This document shows positions 23,516 to 36,510 of a DNA stretch of 64,000 nucleotides, piece by piece. The stretch's first letter is position 1, and each line of letters starts with the position of its first letter. Source of the stretch: Mauremys mutica (lineage: Eukaryota; Chordata; Testudines; Geoemydidae); the NCBI RefSeq assembly GCF_020497125.1, contig NC_059081.1, positions 63,942,768 to 64,006,767 on the forward strand, written 5' to 3'. Both the position numbers and the translations under genes were made by a program. The notes beneath the pieces were generated by a model. That model was not told the origin of the DNA. It saw only the letters and a list, made by a program, of their open reading frames with translations, and ran no database searches.

Positions 23516-25207
23516 AAAAACCATAAGGGCCAGACCCACCCTTGGTGACATGGACAGAGTTCCCTTGACTTCAGTGGAGTTGCTCCTATTTACAAAAGTA
23601 GAGTAGCTAGCCCCGGTGTAAGTTGGTCATAAAATAAATGTAAGTGGCTAAGGACAGCAGCACCAACAGGCCTTTCAGTAAATTTGTAATTTACACTCAT
23701 GCAGTAATCTGCGGGGACCAAATGCAATCCCTAGCATAAGGGGGCACAACTTGCAATGAAAGCTGAGACCAGTTACGTTAGGGGCAAAATTTAGCCCTAC
23801 GAGTGTTAAGGATGCTACAGGGAGAGAAGTCTGCTTTGTCTTACACTTCCCTAGTGAGGGCTTTCTCTTCCAGCCCCCCTGTGCACACATTTCACTTGTT
23901 TTACACACCCACTGAAGGCCAAGTTGGTGAACACGACACTGCTTAGCCACTTTGCCCCACTTGCAACCATTTTCCCACCAACCCACAAAGGTGTTTCTTG
24001 CACCAGTTTGGATAATTTTTGTATTTGGCCCTGGGATTGCCATGGGAGACAGCTGCTTATGCCAAGCTGCATTTGGCTACCCATCTCACAAGTGCACAAA
24101 TACTTGAACATACTCAGATGTACACTGATCTAAGCGAAGTAAAGAAGCAGACACACACAGATCTAAACATGGAAAAGATCAATAAAGAAGAAAACAGGCT
24201 AAGGTTCCAGTAGCTAATATCCCTGCTTTGAAAATTTAATCAGCAGCCTAAATTCTCCAAACTCTCATTTTGGGGGAAAATATAACGTCTTGTAGAGCTT
24301 CAAAAGGCAGCATTTCAGCACTCATGTTACCTAATAATGTAGAGTCTGAAACATCCTGGGGGCCCGATCCTGCAATCCCACTGCAGGTGGAATCCCCTGG
24401 GACTTCAGGATTGGGCCCTGGATCTTTGCTTCCACTTGTATAAAAAAGCCCATTAGACTAAATGATCTTTCAGGATTTCTTGTTTCATGACTTCCTAACC
24501 AGAACGCCTCTTTCACTAAGAGCCAGAGCCCACTGAAACTGATAAAAAGACTCCCAGATTTGGCAAAGCTCAGACACTACAAGCTCCCAGGGTCCATTTT
24601 TGCCCCATTGAACTCACATCAGGTTTTGACATTGACTTCAGTGGGAGCAAAATCAGGCCTCGATACATTTTGGTCAGATCAGTGAAACAGCATATATATT
24701 TAGGGTCTATTCAGGGAAGCTAGGAAATAAACAGAGGGGAATTTCCCCTGAAATAGGCAACCAGACGTTTAAGGAGCCTTGTAAAAATGAGTTCAGCATT
24801 GTCTTAGGCAAACTGAAAATCTAGAGTGGGCTTTTCAAAAGGATTCAGTATTGACCGAACTCAGCTCTCATTGAAGTCAGGGAGAGTTTTGCCATTCACT
24901 TCAGTGAGAGCAGAGTTCAGCCAATGCTGAGCACTTTTGAAATTTCGTCCCCTAAGGGGCAGCCAATCTAAAAGCTAGATGTCCAAAGTCAGTAAATCCC
25001 AAGGGAGTTAGGTGACACATCAGACCTGGGTAATCATCAGAGCGTTCTGCATGAAATGTAAAGGAACTGGGCGTCATTTGATCTCAGTTGCACTGGTCTG
25101 AGTCAGAGGCTACCATGAAATTGCACTTGTGTTAAACTAGTGAGAGATCACAATCTGGATAATTATGTTTACTGTAAAGCCATTTTTTTCCTTTTTGCTC
25201 CTATCAG

Positions 25208-25361
25208 GATGGAATAACCAAGAGTCCAGAAAAGCGTTCCTCTCTACCAAGACCTTCTTCCATCCTCCCCACTCGGAGAGGTGTATCAGGAGACCGAGAT
25301 AGAGATGAGAATTCTTTCTCCCTCAATAGCTCCATCTCCTCTTCAGTACGACGGACTACCC
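25208..25361 (+). CDS. MAP2: MAP2 exon 14 (basic, Ser/Pro-rich)
   Basis: A 154-bp exon with acceptor TGCTCCTATCAG and donor ACTACCC|GTATGT; it enters in phase 0 and leaves in phase 1. The peptide DGITKSPEKRSSLPRPSSIL continues with PTRRGVSGDRDRDENSFSLN and SSISSSVRRTTR, matching the MAP2 region ahead of the proline-rich domain with only small substitutions. SPEK and RRTT are candidate kinase sites by family knowledge. It is common to all isoforms as far as the family is known. Confidence 0.95.
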
Positions 25362-27750
25362 GTATGTTTCTCTACAAACCTAACTCTCCTGGGGCCTGCA
25401 CCTGCCCTTGCTATATATTTCACACACTTGCTAAATCCATCCTTACCTTTCCTTTGCCTTTAAGAAGTAGGCCTGAGTTGTACTGCTGGGACGAGAGATC
25501 TGTACCCCAAATTTGGCCATGTTCAGATATGGGGTGCTGTTGTGACCCAATATAGCGACAAAGGGTTGAGTCCAGATGTGGGACCAATCTTTCCCAAAGT
25601 CTGGCTTGCTCAGACCTAGGGCTGCAGTTGAGACCCTTCTCTTGTATAAAAAAAAATCCCTTCACGGGGGTTTCCCGGTGGTGTGACACATTTAATATAG
25701 ACCATTTATAAACAAACAGAAAAAAGAAACTCACTTAGTCTGAGCAGTATAATTTAAAAATAATAATAATTCTGATGATCTCATGAAAATGGAAGGCTTA
25801 TTTAATAAATACCAAGATTTGTTAATTTGTTGGTTTGGTTTAATGGTCTCCTGGTGCATAGTTAATGCCAAGCCAGAAAGAAGCTTTGCCTAAAAATAGT
25901 TGTATGTAAGTTATTGGGGTGACTCATCAGAAGAAAGACACAGCAGTTAACCAGCAAGGTCATCTTATCAGAATGTTGGAGTGCTGTTAGCAGCTGTAAA
26001 TAGGGCAGCACTTAGCACCCGGCATACTGGGTGTGGTTAAGAGGAGGTTTGGAAGGTTAGAAGGGAGCACTTGCATCAGAAAACTTAATGGCATCATTAG
26101 CTCACCAGTTGGATAGCAGGGAGAAGAAAGCAAGCAGTATAAAGGGCTGAGCCAGCAAGCGGGCCAACAGTCAGGAAAGGGGGCTGCTTCTAGCTGCTGC
26201 CATGTCTGTATTGTACCGGGGGGCATAAGGGAGAAACAAGTTACCCTAAGACCAAGGAAATGTAACCACCCCTCTCTCCAGGCATCCCCCCATGCCAGTC
26301 TAGCATTCAGCTCAGGCCTCAGAACCTGGCTTGGTACTCTCCTGTCCCACAGGAATTCTTCTGTCTCTGCCTCTTCAGAAACTATTCTTGCAACCTTTTT
26401 CAAAGAAGCCTAAGAACATAAGAACGGCCACATTGGGTGAGGCCAAGGGTCTATCTAGCCCTGTCCTGTATCTGATAGTGACCGTTGCTGGATGCTTCAG
26501 AAGGAATGAACAGAACAGGGCAATTTTGAGTGATCGAGCCCCAGCTGTCCAGTCTCAGCATCTGGCAGTCTGAGGTTTAGGGATACCCAGAGCATGGGGT
26601 TGCATACCTGACCATCTTGATTAATTGCCACTGATGGACCTATCCTCCATGAACTAATTCTTTTTTGAACCAAGTTATGTGTTTGGCCTTCACAACATCC
26701 TCTGGCAAAGAGTTCCACAGGTTGACTGTGCGTTGCATGAAGAAATACTTCCTTATGTTAGTTTTAAACCAGCTGCCTTTTAATTTCATTGGGTGACCCT
26801 TAGTTCTTGTGTTATGTAAAGGGAGTTAGATACCCAAATCTCACTGAAAATCCTTTGAAAATCCCAGCTTGAGTATCAGGGGTAAAGTGCAGCCCCTCTC
26901 AGTGCATAGTGACCCCTGGGTGGCATAGCAGAAAATGAACAACTTGCCCATCCTCCTGGCTGGGGCAGATGTATACCAGAGTGTGTTTGTCAAAAGGGGT
27001 GGAAGCCTGAGGGGAAAAAAGTAAAGGCTGCAGGGAGGCAGGAAAATCCCATTCGCTCTCCTGCACAGTCAGTGCAGTGAGCGAACCCTGATTGACGGTT
27101 GGTTGGGAAAGAAAGAGCCCAATCTGGGAACAGTGGAGGTGAGAGTAAAGCGTGATTAATCCATTTAACGTGTCATGTTCAACAAAGAGGCTTTCTCCTT
27201 AGCCCCGGGAGCACCGGTACCTTGGGTCTCATCCATCCCCAGTGAAATAAATAGAATGATTCCGATTGACTTCACTGGCCATTAGATCAGTCCCTTTGAG
27301 TGCACTAAGAGGACTCCTCAGCAAACTCAGTGGAAGCCAAGGACATGCATCCATACAGCAAGGAAATTACCTAGGGGCAGATCCATAGGTGGAGTAAATG
27401 ATCATTGCTCTCTTGAAGTCAATGTAGCTATGACTGTTTATGCAAGCTGAGGATCTACTCTTTGGATTCTACTGTAGATACAAAGCTACTAGCTATGGTA
27501 CATGACCGAAAGCAGCCAAGTATTTGAAATCTGCTGTTCAAAAGTTTACTATTGAAACCATCTCTACTGTAGAGACTACATTAATGCCTAATCCTAAAGC
27601 CCACTGAAGTCAATGTGTGTCTGTCCATTGAGTTGGTGGGCTTTACTTCAGGATACTTATCATTATAGGTGTCATAGTCTGTGGAGACACAATATGAAGA
27701 AAAGAGCGATTTATCCATGTGGTTTTAACGCTGTTGTGTCTTCACTATAG
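25362..27750 (+). other. MAP2: Intron 14 (2.4 kb)
   Basis: Contains a CR1 fragment in reverse orientation (26405-26828) followed by pieces of GACTTCACTGG/AAGTCAATGTAG-type short repeats near 27260 and 27415. No exon was recognised. Confidence 0.7.
26405..26828 (-). mobile_element. CR1 LINE 3' fragment, minus orientation
   Basis: Starts TAAGAACATAAGAACGGCCA, includes ATTGCCACTGATGGACCTAT and GAGTTCCACAGGTTGACTGT, and ends near TTCTTGTGTTATG. These are hallmark phrases of the reverse complement of CR1 in turtles and archosaurs. Heavily mutated, with no ORF. Confidence 0.85.
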
Positions 27751-28094
27751 GATCGGAGCCAATTCGCAGCAGGACAGGAAAGAGTGGCACTTCTACACCC
27801 ACTACCCCTGGATCCACTGCCATCACTCCTGGTACCCCACCCAGCTACTCCTCCCGTACCCCAGGCACTCCTGGGACCCCAAGCTATTCCAGAACCCCTC
27901 ATACTCCAGGCACTCCCAAGTCTGCTATATTGGTGCCCACTGAGAAGAAAGTCGCCATCATACGCACTCCTCCAAAATCTCCAGCCACACCTAAGCAACT
28001 ACGACTTATTAACCAGCCTCTGCCGGACCTCAAGAATGTCAGGTCCAAAATTGGATCGACAGACAACATCCGGTACCAGCCGAAAGGGGGACAG
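27751..28094 (+). CDS. MAP2: MAP2 exon 15 (proline-rich region and first tubulin-binding repeat)
   Basis: A 344-bp exon, acceptor TTCACTATAG, donor GGACAG|GTAAGA; it enters in phase 1 and leaves in phase 0. It encodes [20 protein letters not shown], then repeated TPGT and RTP motifs, [20 protein letters not shown], the Lys-rich [20 protein letters not shown] and the first repeat core [17 protein letters not shown]. The T-P dipeptides are classical proline-directed kinase targets. Within the repeat, the KXGS-type motif KIGS is intact; in MAP2 and tau this serine is phosphorylated by MARK-type kinases and by PKA, releasing microtubules. Relative to the human protein, only conservative changes are seen (for example NVRSKIGS for NVKSKIGS). 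Confidence 0.97.
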
Positions 28095-28529
28095 GTAAGA
28101 ATTTACTCTAAATGCACAGTGACGGTATTAATGTGCTGGGAAGGTTGCAATTTTGAGATGCCCCATAAATAACAGACAGAGCATTGCATCTGTTGTCACA
28201 GTTAGATGCTTTTTATTTAAATGATTTTAAATTGTGAGAGCCTGGCTTATCTTCAGAAAATTGTCTTGTAAACTGAAAATTAACTCTGGGAAAGATTTTT
28301 TTTCATGCCTCACTGAGATCAGTTGAGAGGTCTGAGGTATTTTCCAAATCAGAGGTGTGTTTTATCCTAAAAACCAGAAGCTACTGCTTATTCAGTCCAC
28401 TGTTTAAACAGCAACGAATTAATAAGCTTAACAGACAGATAGGTAGTAACCTTAATTAGAGGCAAAGTGTTTTATTATATTTAAACCACTGTAAAATGCA
28501 GGAGATGAATATGAGGAAATAGAAGTATG

Positions 28530-28990
28530 TAGAATAGTGAATGGCATAGAGAAGATAGATTGGGAGTTTCTGTTCTCCCAATCTCAGAGCAAGAACAAGG
28601 GATCAGAGAATAAAATTAAAAGGGGACAAATTCAAAAGCTATTAAATTAAATACTATTTGACATGTTGCATTATTATATTGTGGAACTCATTGCTACAGG
28701 AAGTTGTTGAGGCCAAGACTTTAGTGCAATTCAAAAAGGGATTGGACATTTATATTGGTAACCAGAATATCTAGATTTATTATAGTTAATGCTTGCAACA
28801 GTTTTGGAATATTAAACCTCATGCTTTTGGCCTTAAGCCAATCTCTAACTATTAGAGACCAAGATGGGATCTAATATGTCTGCCTACACTGGAGTTCTTA
28901 TATCTTCCTCTTAAAGCATCTGGTACTGGCCACTGGCCAGGACTAGGTGGACCTCAGGCCTGGTTCAGCCTGGCAGTTCTTATGTTCCTA
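28530..28990 (+). mobile_element. CR1 LINE 3' fragment, forward orientation
   Basis: Includes TGTGGAACTCATTGCTACAG, AAAGGGATTGGACATTTATA and near the end CTGGTTCAGCCTGGCAGTTC followed by TTATGTTCC. This is the coding-strand end of CR1 (the SSDVVKEFNKG-like region is frameshifted) and its 3'UTR. Decayed, no usable ORF. Confidence 0.8.
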
Positions 28991-31509
28991 GACAGTGTAT
29001 TGTCTAAAATAATTACATTATACTAATGCACGCTTTGTTAGCTCACACTTCGCTTTCAATGGCTATCACCTTTGGGTCATATATTGGTCTGTGTAGCTCT
29101 ACGTTTCCATAGCAACAGCTACTCCTGTTCCTTATCTCCTTTAAGGGAAAGGGGAAATGTCTGTACATATATCAGTAGAGGCCAGAATTATTTGCAACCA
29201 AGGAAGCTTTCTGCTCATAAAAGGCCATTGCTGTATCTTGTAACTTAGAGGCAGTGGCAATCAGTTTTATTAGTTATATTGTTTCAGAAAGGAAACCAAT
29301 TTCATATAGGACTGGACAAGCTGGATCAGTAAAACTAAAACCAACCAGACATATGCCTAAAACCTGGACCAAATTCAACCTCCTTTTGAGGTTATAAAAA
29401 TTTTGGTTACTTTATTTATCATAAAATGTTCGTCTGCCCTTCATGTTGACTCATGATCCAAATTTGCAAGGGTCTGAGTGCCCTTTACAAAGCACCCTGC
29501 ATCCTTAGCTCCCACTGGCTTCATTAGAAGTTGAGAGTACTCAGCACCTCACAAGAATAGCATACTGAGTGTCCGCCACTCCAGCAGTTTCTGGGTCCAA
29601 TTCTGCAGCCTCTAATTGTGTGCAGGATCAGAACATTTGTTTGTCCCAAGAGGGCAGATATCAAAATGCTAAATATTCATTCTTATACCAGAACCTGCTG
29701 GACAATCTTGCATGAAAGCTAGTTCTCACCAGGTTTCCAAACCTGAGATTCAGATAAATATACAAGCTTTTGGATATTTATCCAGACCTCCAAAACACTG
29801 AGGTTCACCCTTCATTCATTTTAAAGAAAAGTTGGATCTTAACATTTTAACTTTGCATATCCATTCATTGCAGGTATTTGGGAGTGAAAAAATGCTTAAT
29901 GATATATTTGATCCCAATGCAACTCTCAGTATGTAGACTCTGATCCTGCCAGGTGCGTTAGAGTGATCAGCCCCTTGCAGAATCAGTAGCCAAGTATTCA
30001 AATAAGCCCAATAAGGATAGTGCATCACCAAGTGTATTTTTTTCATTTATTTTGACATGTCTTTTTGATTATTTCTGATATTACTTCATCTCGCCCTTTA
30101 TGTGTTCTGTAGTACATGTAAAAGCTACATAAGACCTCTTTACAGCACCCTGACAAACTTTTACTCCTAGTAAATTTCACGCTGCATAAAATCTTTGCTA
30201 AGCTGTAAGAAGGGACCTGAGAATAGTTGTTTTTGTGTTTGTTTTATAAAGAATTTATCAAGTGGATTATTGCAGTGAGGATTACCAAGCTTTACAGTAT
30301 TGTATGTATGTATACGAGTGTCTCCGATCAGTGATTGTACAAGCTCTTACTTACAATTTTACCTTGTTTTTCTGCCAGATATTGTGGTCCTCATATGCTG
30401 AGATTTTTTTTTCTCAAAGTAATAAGTATTTTTTTTCCTTCAATGATATATAGCAGCTGGCAGTTCTTTCTTCTGGGGATCACAGGGGAAACTTGATGGG
30501 TGAATATAAAAAATAGGATTTAAACTAAAGGATTTTGATACTTTATTCCTCAGTGGTTTGTGATCATTATATATGGCTTGGGCAAAGAGAATGACTCACT
30601 GAGTACTTCTTTGTGCTTCTCTAATTCATCCTTCCTCGGTCTAAACAAGAGTTCGGGGTTGTTGTTTTTTTTCTTTTCTGTTGTTCAGTCTTACAGCATC
30701 AGCCTATCATGTTAAAACATGAAAACAATTTTATTTTCTTTGTTGTTTTCTTTGTTGTTGCCTGGCAGTGTATATATTCCAGCGGCTGAAATGAGCTGCT
30801 GTCTGCTCTCTGCTTTTACTGATGATGTATGAAACAAATAGAAGGCAGCCTGAGCTTTATAACCTGAGCTGAAGTTGCAGTACTGATAGTAATAACCATA
30901 GGAAAAAAACATCTGGGCATGTAAGCAAACATGACAGGGAAATTATATCAAGAGTATTGTTACGCAACCCTAAAGTGTCATTCAGAGACACAATCTTTTG
31001 TTTTGTGTTAACCTATCACAAAGTCCATTCTTGGCTTACTGCGGTCCTGGGGAAAGCAGTTGCATCGCAACAGTGCCAGAGTTTGATGTGCATGGTTGAA
31101 GAAGCAGGAGGTATTTGAATGTTAAATAAATCAAGAAAGAAATACAGGGTTTCAGCCTTGAATCTCTTCAGAAGCTCATTAGCCAACAAATTAATTTAAA
31201 TTCAGCTCTGTCTCATCATTTAAAAAAGTTTAAAAAGGAAAGTGGCTTTACAGGACAGAAAAAAACATACTTCTGGGGAAAAAACAAGGTCATGTTGCAT
31301 CATAATAGGTCCTTACTAGTAGCATGCAGTATGAGAAGTATTTAATGGGTGTTCTGCAGTAACGTGAACTGAGGGGGTTCTGTACTCTGTGATGTTAGCC
31401 GCTGGGCAGTTGTCTGGTTTTCTCCTTATAGAAAAGTCTGATGAAATGTATGATTCTTGGCAAAGCTCAGACACTACGTGCTTATGGGTACATCTGTTGG
31501 GCATCAGAT

Positions 31510-31613
31510 TAGGGTTGCCAATCCTCCAGTATTGTCCTGGAGTTTCCAGGAATTAAAGATTATGTCATGTGATGAAACCTCCAGGAATACATCCAAACAA
31601 AATTGGCAACCCA
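31510..31613. mobile_element. Small inverted-repeat element (GGGTTGCCAA ends)
   Basis: About 104 bp starting TAGGGTTGCCAATCCTCCAG and ending CAAAATTGGCAACCCA; the outer 12 bases are inverted copies. The centre contains AGGAATTAAAGATTATGTCA and CCTCCAGGAATAC. It is a family I recognise from turtle sequence. The target duplication is not clear. Confidence 0.7.
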
Positions 31614-32379
31614 ACTTCAGATAGATTTTAGCACTGCTTCAGCCATGAAGGAAATACTGTGCTTTCAGAAGGATCCAATTTGCATATATTCTTTCTAAGA
31701 TGGCCTTTGGGAAGAATGGTTGAAAAAAATCTGTTACAGATATCAAGTGTGTTTTTACTATTTTGATGGTTTCTTCTTGGAATTATACCCATGGAAGTGA
31801 GAAGATGTTTGTAAAGGTACTAATTGTACCAAAGAACATTGATATAATCACTGACATGGGATATATATTAAGTGCCACATGCCAGCAATCAACGATAAAT
31901 CCAAATGATGTTTAAAAAAATATTTTAAAAAATGCTAAAATCAAATCTAAGACATGGGCCAGAGCCTCAGTGGTGTAAATCAGCATGATTTCAGTGAAGT
32001 CAATAGGGTTACACAGATCTACCCAAGCTGAGAACTTGGTCCTAAGTATTATTAGCATCACTAACTTCAGGAATAGCCAAGCAATTGGTAATGAGTAATG
32101 TGGCAAATAGAAAAAGTGTGTATCCAAACCCAGTTGTGAAATGGAGTCTCTCCAGAAGCTTTTTTGGAGATCAAGACAGAAATTCATTGTCTGCCCAAAG
32201 CCATTGAGAACAAATTCCATTCAGCCACATTTAAAAAAATCTGAAGAGCATAAATATGGTACCATGTTATATGGTGACCAGCCCTTTTTAAAGGGAGATA
32301 GCGGTCTCAGTGCACTTGTCCTGCAGCCGATTTGCCTCCCCAAGTGCAGAGATGGAATTTAGTCACATGACAGATTGAA

Positions 32380-32845
32380 CCAGGCCTCTATCGGGGTAGA
32401 AAACAGGGGTCAGTGGATAGCCAAAGGGGGACTGCAGAGTGGAAGAGAGAGACTGAGACGGACTGACAGTCAGTCAGTCTCCTGCAGTGGTCCCTGAGGA
32501 AGGGAAGTGGGGCTGGGAAGAAAGGCCCAGCTGGACGTTTTGGTTTCCTTCTGGGGAGAAGGCAAAGAAGGCAGGCCAGGCCTTGGGTCTTCTCTAGAGA
32601 CTTAGAGAACAGAGGAAGAGAGTCCCTCCAGGAGGCGGAGCTGTGCCCAGGGTAAGCCTGGAATGGAAGACCTTTTTGTGCTTATTTTGGAACTTTGTGT
32701 TAATAAAACCAGACTCCAAGAAGCGCTGTTATTGGACATGTGAAAGCCTCTTTGGGGGTTATTGAGGAATCGAGAGAGAAAATGGAGGCAGGGTGGCTTC
32801 TGTCCAGATGAGGGGATGTGTGTGAGGTGGCCACCCCTGTGACAT
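32380..32845 (+). mobile_element. Candidate LTR-like fragment
   Basis: The 3' half contains TTTGTGTTAATAAAACCAGA, followed by GAAGCGCTGTTATTGGAC and ending near CCACCCCTGTGACA. A polyadenylation-like signal shortly before a CA end resembles the R/U5 part of an LTR. No internal gag or pol sequence is next to it, and no paired LTR was found. The ends and the call are uncertain. Confidence 0.35.
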
Positions 32846-35096
32846 ACCAACATTCAATAGAGGGTAAAACCTGCCAGAAACCACCTGAATTTTGTGAAAA
32901 TGAACAGTGATCTGCTAATAAGTGCTACAATAACAACTGCAGAGAAAGAAGAGGTCTGATGTAACTAAGCATCTCAGAGTGGGGAGGCTGTATAGACTAA
33001 GGGTTCTATCCTGCCTTCTATGCTGCCACATAAAACTCCCATTAAGGCCCTATTGATTGTGTCCAATCTTCTTACTTCAAGAGGAGTTGTGAGGTCAGAA
33101 TCTGTCCACCAGGGGCTGTATTATCATTGAGATGTATGCACAGGAATGCAGAGGAGAATAGCCCCTGAGGTGAGTTTGAATTTTCAAAAAGCCTTCAATG
33201 GGCTGCGTATCTCAAGATCCAGCTTTGGCGACAAAATCCAGGGGTGCAAAGACAGCACAGTGAATAGACAAGGAGCTGATTGCACAATAGAAAGCAGAGC
33301 AGGTATTTGGAGGAGTTGCCCAAGTGCAGAGGTGTTCAGCAAGCTCCTTTTATAGCTAGTATTCTGTGACTAGGGCCTTCTGACTCAATTGTCTTTAAAC
33401 CTGCTCTGAAAAAAATTTACATGCACTAATGACAGGAGAAAAATAAACACTTAGGGCCAAATTACATGCTGCTTCGGTATTTATATGCTAGCAGGTAAGA
33501 CGTGCAGAGAACCCCTTCCCTCCTCACCTCAGTGCTCCCATGCAGGAAGCAATCCTGCAGCTGGGGTTCTCCAAGTGTAATGGGATGGGGAGCCGCTGAC
33601 AGCACTGAACATGGTGGAGGGGCGTATCTGGGTGGGTTGTGGCTATGGCTGCAGGTGAGTGTGTTCCCAGGAGCAGCCCTACCAACAGAGACATTGTGCT
33701 AGATTCAACGCTCAGTTGCATAAATGTAAATGGGAAGTAAATCCACTAAAGACAGTAGAGAAGACTGGTGCAATTCAGACCAGAATCTGGCCCATTATGC
33801 CCATTCCTGCCCTACCCGAGCATAATATCTCAGTCACCTCTTGCCCCCACCAACCCTCCTCTGGCTCTGGGAGACATAACTGAGCCTTAAGCATCTGAGC
33901 CTCGATTCAGGAAAACATCGTATGTATATCTTCAAGTATGTGCTTAAAGTTAAGTGTGTGAATAGGTGCATTCCTGAATCAGAGACATAGCAGGCAAATT
34001 TTAAAGGGTGTAGATCTACTTTGAAACTTGGCTATTGCCAAAGTACTTAGCTAACACGTCACTATAAGGTAGTTGTGTCCATATAGTTAGACCTAGTTCA
34101 TCTGTCTCAATTTGCATAATTACCAAGGCAACAGTTCATAGCAGTGAGATAGTGTCACACAATTGCATTTCCATCATTAAGGGTCTGTTTTTGTGGATTT
34201 ACAAAATAGATGGAGAGATTCATTCCAGGCTGAAACTTGGAGAAGATGTCTGAATCCAAGAGAATTTTTTTATTTGAAAATCAGAAATCAGTATATCCTC
34301 TGTTAAACAGAGGTCTGCAAATGCAGAGATAAGTAAGATATTTCAGGCACTATTTGAAAACTCTCCCATAGCTCAAACAACATCTTCTTTTAAGCTTTTT
34401 TAACTTTGGAAATTTTGCCGACTGTTAATGGTTTGTACAAAAATAATGATGGTGGCCCCATCCTACAGTCCTTTAAAAAGCTTCCATTGATTTAATGGAA
34501 GGTTTGTTTGAATAATGACTGAAGAGTTAGGTCCTGAATGATTTTAATTATTTTGGACATGAAGACGGTTACTGCTACTTGTACATGTTTTTTTATTTTA
34601 TTTTTTAAAAAGACACTCTAGCAGGCAAGTAGAGGAGTCTCTTCTGTTTGTGGGATGGTGGGTGGGTAGGTTTATAGGAATGAGCATAGGGTTGGGAATC
34701 AGTATCCTGATCTGCCACTCACTTGCTATGTGACATTGGGTCAGTCACTTCATGAATAAGACTTAGAGTCAGATTGTGAACCACTTTACTCATATTATCT
34801 AGCTCCATTGACGTCACTGGAACTATTCACATGAGTAGCTGCTACCCAATGTGAGATCCTCAGCCCATTGAAGTCAATGGAAAGATTCCTGTTAACTTCA
34901 ATAGGTTTTGGATCTCACAGAGGCATAGTGAGTACAAATGAGTTGCTATGTGTTTGAACACGAGAAATGCTCCATGCATACTACGTATGTTATTGTGTAA
35001 TATGATTTCAGTAATTCAAGGGGAGCAGCTATGCCTATTAGTGAGCATATGCAATAGCCACACTGATATGTCTCCCCTTGAAAGTGTAACTCAGAC

Positions 35097-35362
35097 CAGG
35101 GCCAGATTTAGGCACCAGCTAAGGAAGCAGGTGCATGGGGTGGCAAATCTGAAGGGGCAGCACTCCGTCCATTCTTGGGGCGGCACTCTGACTTTTTTTT
35201 TTCCCCCTTCTTCGGCGGCAGCTTTTCCTTTCTTTTCTTCCTCGGCGGCAGTTCGGCGGCAGCTTTTCCATTTTTTCTTCTTCCGCGGCACTGCTGCAGC
35301 CGGGTTTTTTTCTTTTCTTTGCTTCGCTGCTTGGGGTGGAAAAAAAGGTAGAGCCGGCCCTG
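35097..35362. mobile_element. Non-autonomous hAT-type element with perfect target duplication
   Basis: The 266-bp element begins CAGGGCCAGAT and ends AGAGCCGGCCCTG, and is flanked on both sides by identical ACTCAGAC (35089-35096 and 35363-35370). The interior alternates GGCGGCAGCTTTTCC units with T/C-rich tracts. The minus-strand ORFs across it are low-complexity Lys-rich artefacts. Confidence 0.9.
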
Positions 35363-35654
35363 ACTCAGACAGGCAACAGGATGAGCTGAGGATGCATGTT
35401 CAGCCTTGCTCTGGATAACCTGGCTTGTGTCAATTTGAAACGAAAATGGTGGTTCACAGAACGTGTTTCTGCTAAACAAAAACATGCGGGCACAAACAGG
35501 ATCAGATTTGTATAGTTAAATGTTAAATACCATACTCCATTCTGAGTCAACGGCGATGAAGTACATTTATGTTGCTAAAGTGGAAAAAGAATATTCTGTT
35601 GGGCGCTGTTTTCATTTTAAAATTGTAGATTTGAAAGGGAATGATCGACACCAA

Positions 35655-35935
35655 GGGTTCGTCTAGATTGCAGCGAGTCTCAGAGCCCGGGTCAACTGAT
35701 TGGGCTCACGGGGCTTGAGCTCCGGGGCTAAAAATAGCAGTGTAGATGTTACTGCACGGACTGGGGCTTGGGCTCTGAGACCCTCCCTGATAGCCAGGTT
35801 ACAGAGCTCAGGCTCCAGCCCAAGTGGGAAGATGTACACTGCTATTGAACACCGTGAGCCCAAGTCACTTAATCCAGGCTCTGAGGCTTGGTGCCGTGGG
35901 GATTTTTTGGCAGTGTAGGCATATCCTCAGAGACT
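35655..35935. mobile_element. Palindromic DNA element (GGGCTCACGGGGCTTGAG type)
   Basis: The left half has TCGTCTAGATTGCAGCGAGT, GGGCTCACGGGGCTTGAGCT and AAAAATAGCAGTGTAGATGT. The right half mirrors these with ACTGCTATTGAACACCGTGA, GCCCAAGTCACTTAATCCAG and GGCAGTGTAGGCATATCC. The inverted symmetry and GTGTAGAC-like ends mark a miniature DNA transposon. Ends are approximate. Confidence 0.65.
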
Positions 35936-36379
35936 GATTCTCCATTCCCTCACCTTGGTGACACAAGCCCTAAAGATTGAATATTGCTCCCCTTAAACAT
36001 GCTGGGCCTAACCTGTATGCCTAAATCCATCCAAATGCAGATACTTAAGATCTTGAAGTCAATGGTACTGTTTGCATGAAGATTATTGGTAAAGTTTGTA
36101 GGGTCAGGCCCTTTATTTATGCAAACTTTGAATCTATTTTTGAAGTCCAGTACCAGAAACAAGATGTGCTGAATCACGGCTTTTATTTTCAGTTGGTTTA
36201 ATTCAGATCTTTTTTGTGTGTGGAGGGGAATGTTCTTTAAGATTTATTTTTTTACCATTTATTTTATACCTATCAGATACCCCGAGTTACTGATAAAATG
36301 AGCAGAGAATACCGATCACAGCTATCACAGTGTGACTTTGTGCTCCCCTGGTCTGTTCGTTAAATCCACCTGCTGTCTC

Positions 36380-36510
36380 TTTACTTATACTTAGATTGCA
36401 AGCTCTTTGGTGCAGAGACCATCATTTTGCTATGAGTTTTGTACAGCACCTAGCACAATGGGGATAAGGCCTCTAGGTGCTGCTTTAATATACATTATAA
36501 ACAATCAAAA
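36380..36510 (+). mobile_element. L2-like LINE 3' end
   Basis: Contains TTAGATTGCAAGCTCTTTGG, GCAGAGACCATC, TGTACAGCACCTAGCACAAT and an AT-rich tail ending in ATAAACAATC. It is the same 3' end as the reversed copy at 17781-17932. Confidence 0.65.

Larger units (their letters stand above)
22498..25207 (+). other. MAP2: Intron 13 (2.7 kb)
   Basis: Holds a composite of palindromic elements (22600-23112), a dispersed repeat at 23380-23515, and short repeat pieces with TTGACTTCAGTGG near 23565, 24630 and 24870. No exon was recognised. Confidence 0.7.

Noticed and set aside
34948..35418. A 156-codon ORF ending in Phe/Ala-rich repeats
   Set aside because: Its second half lies in the hAT-type element at 35097-35362 and is low complexity; the first half shows no similarity.
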